Shown: piece by piece, positions 34,059 through 35,305 of the stretch
How positions within the stretch are numbered: the stretch's first letter is position 1
Layout of the letters: each line of letters begins with the position of its first letter
Source: Photobacterium alginatilyticum
GTDB lineage: Bacteria > Pseudomonadota > Gammaproteobacteria > Enterobacterales > Vibrionaceae
Direction of reading: 5' to 3'
NCBI RefSeq assembly: GCF_009910675.1
Contig: NZ_RSEJ01000019.1
Span: 112-35,416 of the forward strand
Length of the DNA: 35,305 nucleotides
Notes under the pieces: generated by a model
Databases searched by the model: none
Seen by the model: only the letters and a program-made list of their open reading frames with translations
Told to the model about the DNA's origin: nothing
Translations under genes and position numbers: made by a program

Positions 34059-34310
34059 TTATGCATTACGGTTACGATACTGATGTATCGCAGCGGTAAT
34101 GGCAGCCACGACATCGGACTGAACACCATTGTGATTTGAAGCAACTGTTGATGCAGGTTGTGGCTTTATCGCAGGTAATTCTTCCTTCGGCGCCAGTTTT
34201 GCTAACAGTTGGACTAAATAGATCAGGGTGCTGAGAAAAACAAAAACCACGACCATACCGGTGGTCATGATTGTTGCAGCTTCCCATAGCAAACTACCTA
34301 AATCTGCCAT
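34059..34310 (-). CDS. oadG: OadG, gamma subunit of oxaloacetate decarboxylase
   Basis: This 83-residue protein has one membrane helix (about 13-37, [21 protein letters not shown]) and a polar C-terminal tail. OadG anchors OadA to OadB and speeds decarboxylation. AAAGGAAGC supplies the ribosome site. It is the first gene of oadGAB, 44 bp before oadA, with its promoter just upstream. Confidence 0.93.
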   Translation of the reverse strand: MADLGSLLWEAATIMTTGMVVVFVFLSTLIYLVQLLAKLAPKEELPAIKPQPASTVASNHNGVQSDVVAAITAAIHQYRNRNA

Positions 34311-34351
34311 TATTGCTTCCTTTCATTCATATTGTGATTGGCAAACTAAGA

Positions 34352-34379
34352 ATTATCATGACAAGCCAAAATATGTCAA
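34352..34379 (-). promoter_or_regulatory. oadGAB promoter
   Basis: On the minus strand TTGACA (34374-34379) and GATAAT (34352-34357) are 16 bp apart, about 40 bp before the oadG start. Confidence 0.7.
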
Positions 34380-34566
34380 ATTGATTAACAAGCGAGACTA
34401 AATTACGGTCACTTTGTCTTTTCTTTTTCCAATTTAACCCAAAAATGTTAACTAACGCAGTAATTTATCACAACTGACTGAAAAATAACCAGCTAAAATC
34501 ATTACCCTGCTCGCAGCAAACTAATAAAAACACTGAGTTATCAAGTTTTCCGGACACTGATATGAC

Positions 34567-34584
34567 GCTTACGTAAACGTAAGC
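34567..34584. promoter_or_regulatory. Palindromic operator-like site GCTTACG-TAAA-CGTAAGC
   Basis: This is a perfect 7-bp inverted repeat with a 4-bp centre inside the gene-poor stretch 34380-34960. It has the size and symmetry of a repressor or activator site and resembles TTACG-type sites reported for MerR-family regulators such as LiuR. That likeness is from memory. It is 257 bp upstream of oadG, and no promoter is clear next to it. Apart from this and a small reading frame, I see nothing in the stretch. Confidence 0.4.
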
Positions 34585-34791
34585 AAAATAATCTGTAATG
34601 ACGTCTTTTGGGTTAAAGTAATGACATATCAGTTAGTTATAAGAGGTGAGAATTTATTCACGAGCTATTCGATAATTTTGTGGTTATTTCTTATAAATAG
34701 ACGCGGTTGACAGCAGCATTCACCATAATGAGGCCAGAAGGTCAGCCCTTTGTTACTACATGACTATACCGCGACAGAACACGAGGCATAC

Positions 34792-34896
34792 ATGAATTCC
34801 ATTCGTAAATTCAGTATTGGCTCAAACAGCATAGAAGCGCTGTATCAGAAACATTTACACCTCGCCAGGGGTATATCTTCATACCAATCTGGATAA
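34792..34896 (+). CDS. Possible 34-residue peptide or gene remnant
   Basis: ATG 34792 follows GAGG at 5 nt and opens a 34-codon frame (MNSIRKFSIGSNSIEALYQ, then 15 more residues). A 12-codon frame from ATG 34760 ends in TGA overlapping its ATG (ATGA), which would allow coupling. No clear promoter or terminator goes with it, and I do not recognise the peptide. It may be a real small protein, the start of a decayed gene, or chance. Confidence 0.25.
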   Translation: MNSIRKFSIGSNSIEALYQKHLHLARGISSYQSG

Positions 34897-34959
34897 GTCG
34901 TTGTTCAGAGAATTGCGTAGTAATAGGCGATTGTAACCAGCTAGAAGGGAAAGGTAAAA

Positions 34960-34989
34960 ACGAAAAAAGCCCAGCCGAAGCTGAGCTTT
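34960..34989 (-). terminator. Terminator of the tRNA-Arg transcript
   Basis: On the minus strand AAAGCTCAGC, loop TTCG and GCTGGGCTTT (one G-U pair) are followed by TTTCGTTTTT. It ends the tRNA-Arg array 6 bp after the last tRNA; the UUCG-type tetraloop is especially stable. Confidence 0.85.
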
Positions 34990-34995
34990 AAATAA

Positions 34996-35072
34996 TGGCG
35001 CGTCCGGGAGGATTCGAACCTCCGACCGCCTGGTTCGTAGCCAGGTACTCTATCCAGCTGAGCTACGGACGC
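34996..35072 (-). tRNA. tRNA-Arg (anticodon ACG), copy 1
   Basis: This is a 77-nt cloverleaf with encoded CCA. Acceptor stem GCGTCCG / CGGACGC, D arm GCTCAGCTGGATAGAGT, anticodon arm with loop CTACGAA (anticodon ACG) and T arm GGAGGTTCGAATCCTCC are all intact. A34 is expected to be changed to inosine by TadA, so it reads CGU, CGC and CGA. The body equals copy 2; the acceptor stem differs at two pairs. Confidence 0.97.
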
Positions 35073-35168
35073 GCAGGCTTTCTTTACTCTGTTTCTGATA
35101 AACATCAGGAGCAGGAAAGAATGATGTCGATTAAAACCCAAAAGGCTCCAACGGACATCTGAAAATAA

Positions 35169-35245
35169 TGGCGCGCTCGGGAGGATTCGAACCTCCGACC
35201 GCCTGGTTCGTAGCCAGGTACTCTATCCAGCTGAGCTACGAGCGC
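35169..35245 (-). tRNA. tRNA-Arg (anticodon ACG), copy 2
   Basis: This is a 77-nt cloverleaf with encoded CCA, and D, anticodon, variable and T regions are the same as in copy 1. The acceptor stem is GCGCTCG / CGAGCGC: two pairs are exchanged compared with copy 1 and pairing is kept. It is 96 bp upstream of copy 1 in the same transcript. Confidence 0.97.
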
Positions 35246-35298
35246 GCAGAATCTCTTTGTCGCTCTACAACAACATAATGGCTGCTGTAGTCAAAATA

Positions 35299-35305
35299 TG
35301 GCGCG
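35299..35305 (-). tRNA. Probable third tRNA, 3' end only (cut by window edge)
   Basis: TGGCGCG at the window end is the complement of CGCG-CCA, just as at the 3' ends of the two complete tRNA-Arg genes, and it follows the same A/T-rich lead (AAAATA). Only seven bases are visible, so identity as a third tRNA-Arg is a guess from the array. Confidence 0.5.

Noticed and set aside
34707..34729. Promoter TTGACA...CATAAT before the 34-residue frame
   Set aside because: The spacer is only 11 bp, too short for a sigma70 promoter, and no other -10 is found at 16-18 bp.

Overview
The window looks like core chromosome of a Vibrionaceae gamma-proteobacterium. The protein sequences fit Vibrio, Photobacterium or Grimontia relatives, but genus cannot be settled by eye. 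The 16S 5' end and rRNA leader, LuxS, the rpsP-rimM-trmD-rplS operon, OadGAB, and the aroF-tyrA/pheA/raiA/bamD/rluD/pgeF/clpB neighbourhood all agree with this. I see no transposase, integrase, phage or CRISPR genes. Most of the novelty is therefore regulatory and lies between the genes.

Layout. Positions 1-600 hold the 5' end of a minus-strand rRNA operon with its leader, boxA and P1 promoter. Positions 600-2100 hold a YebE-like DUF533 protein and a small secreted protein of unknown function. Positions 2.2-9.8 kb hold clpB with a sigma32-type promoter, pgeF and rluD on the minus strand, then bamD, raiA (with a CRP site upstream) and pheA on the plus strand. pheA is preceded by a phenylalanine leader peptide and attenuator. 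Positions 9.9-12.4 kb hold tyrA and aroF on the minus strand behind a TyrR-box promoter. The aromatic amino-acid genes thus form a convergent pheA / aroF-tyrA block.

Positions 12.4-17.2 kb hold a LytS/LytTR two-component system of the pyruvate-sensing BtsS/BtsR type, an opposing DUF2799 lipoprotein, and a short CstA-family transporter. Upstream of the transporter are four BtsR-like boxes at an exact 20-bp period, which suggests that the sensor pair drives it. Positions 17.3-21.0 kb hold a 7 x 8-bp tandem repeat, the ribosomal/tRNA-modification operon rpsP-rimM-trmD-rplS, and ffh. Positions 21.2-23.4 kb hold ypjD and corB on the plus strand.

Positions 23.4-31 kb hold luxS, a lytic-transglycosylase-like lipoprotein, gshA, an M16 metallopeptidase lipoprotein, yqaA and a quinone-oxidoreductase-like enzyme, all on the minus strand. 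Between the transglycosylase gene and gshA, on the opposite strand, there is a sigmaE-type promoter, a MicA-like core sequence and a strong terminator. Together they define a likely small RNA of about 73 nt, at the place where E. coli carries micA. Positions 31.1-34.4 kb hold the sodium-pumping oxaloacetate decarboxylase operon oadGAB. A gene-poor stretch of about 0.6 kb follows, and the window ends with two tRNA-Arg(ACG) genes and the start of a probable third.

I found no wholly undescribed system. The best leads are the MicA-like small RNA, the BtsR box array and the Phe attenuator.
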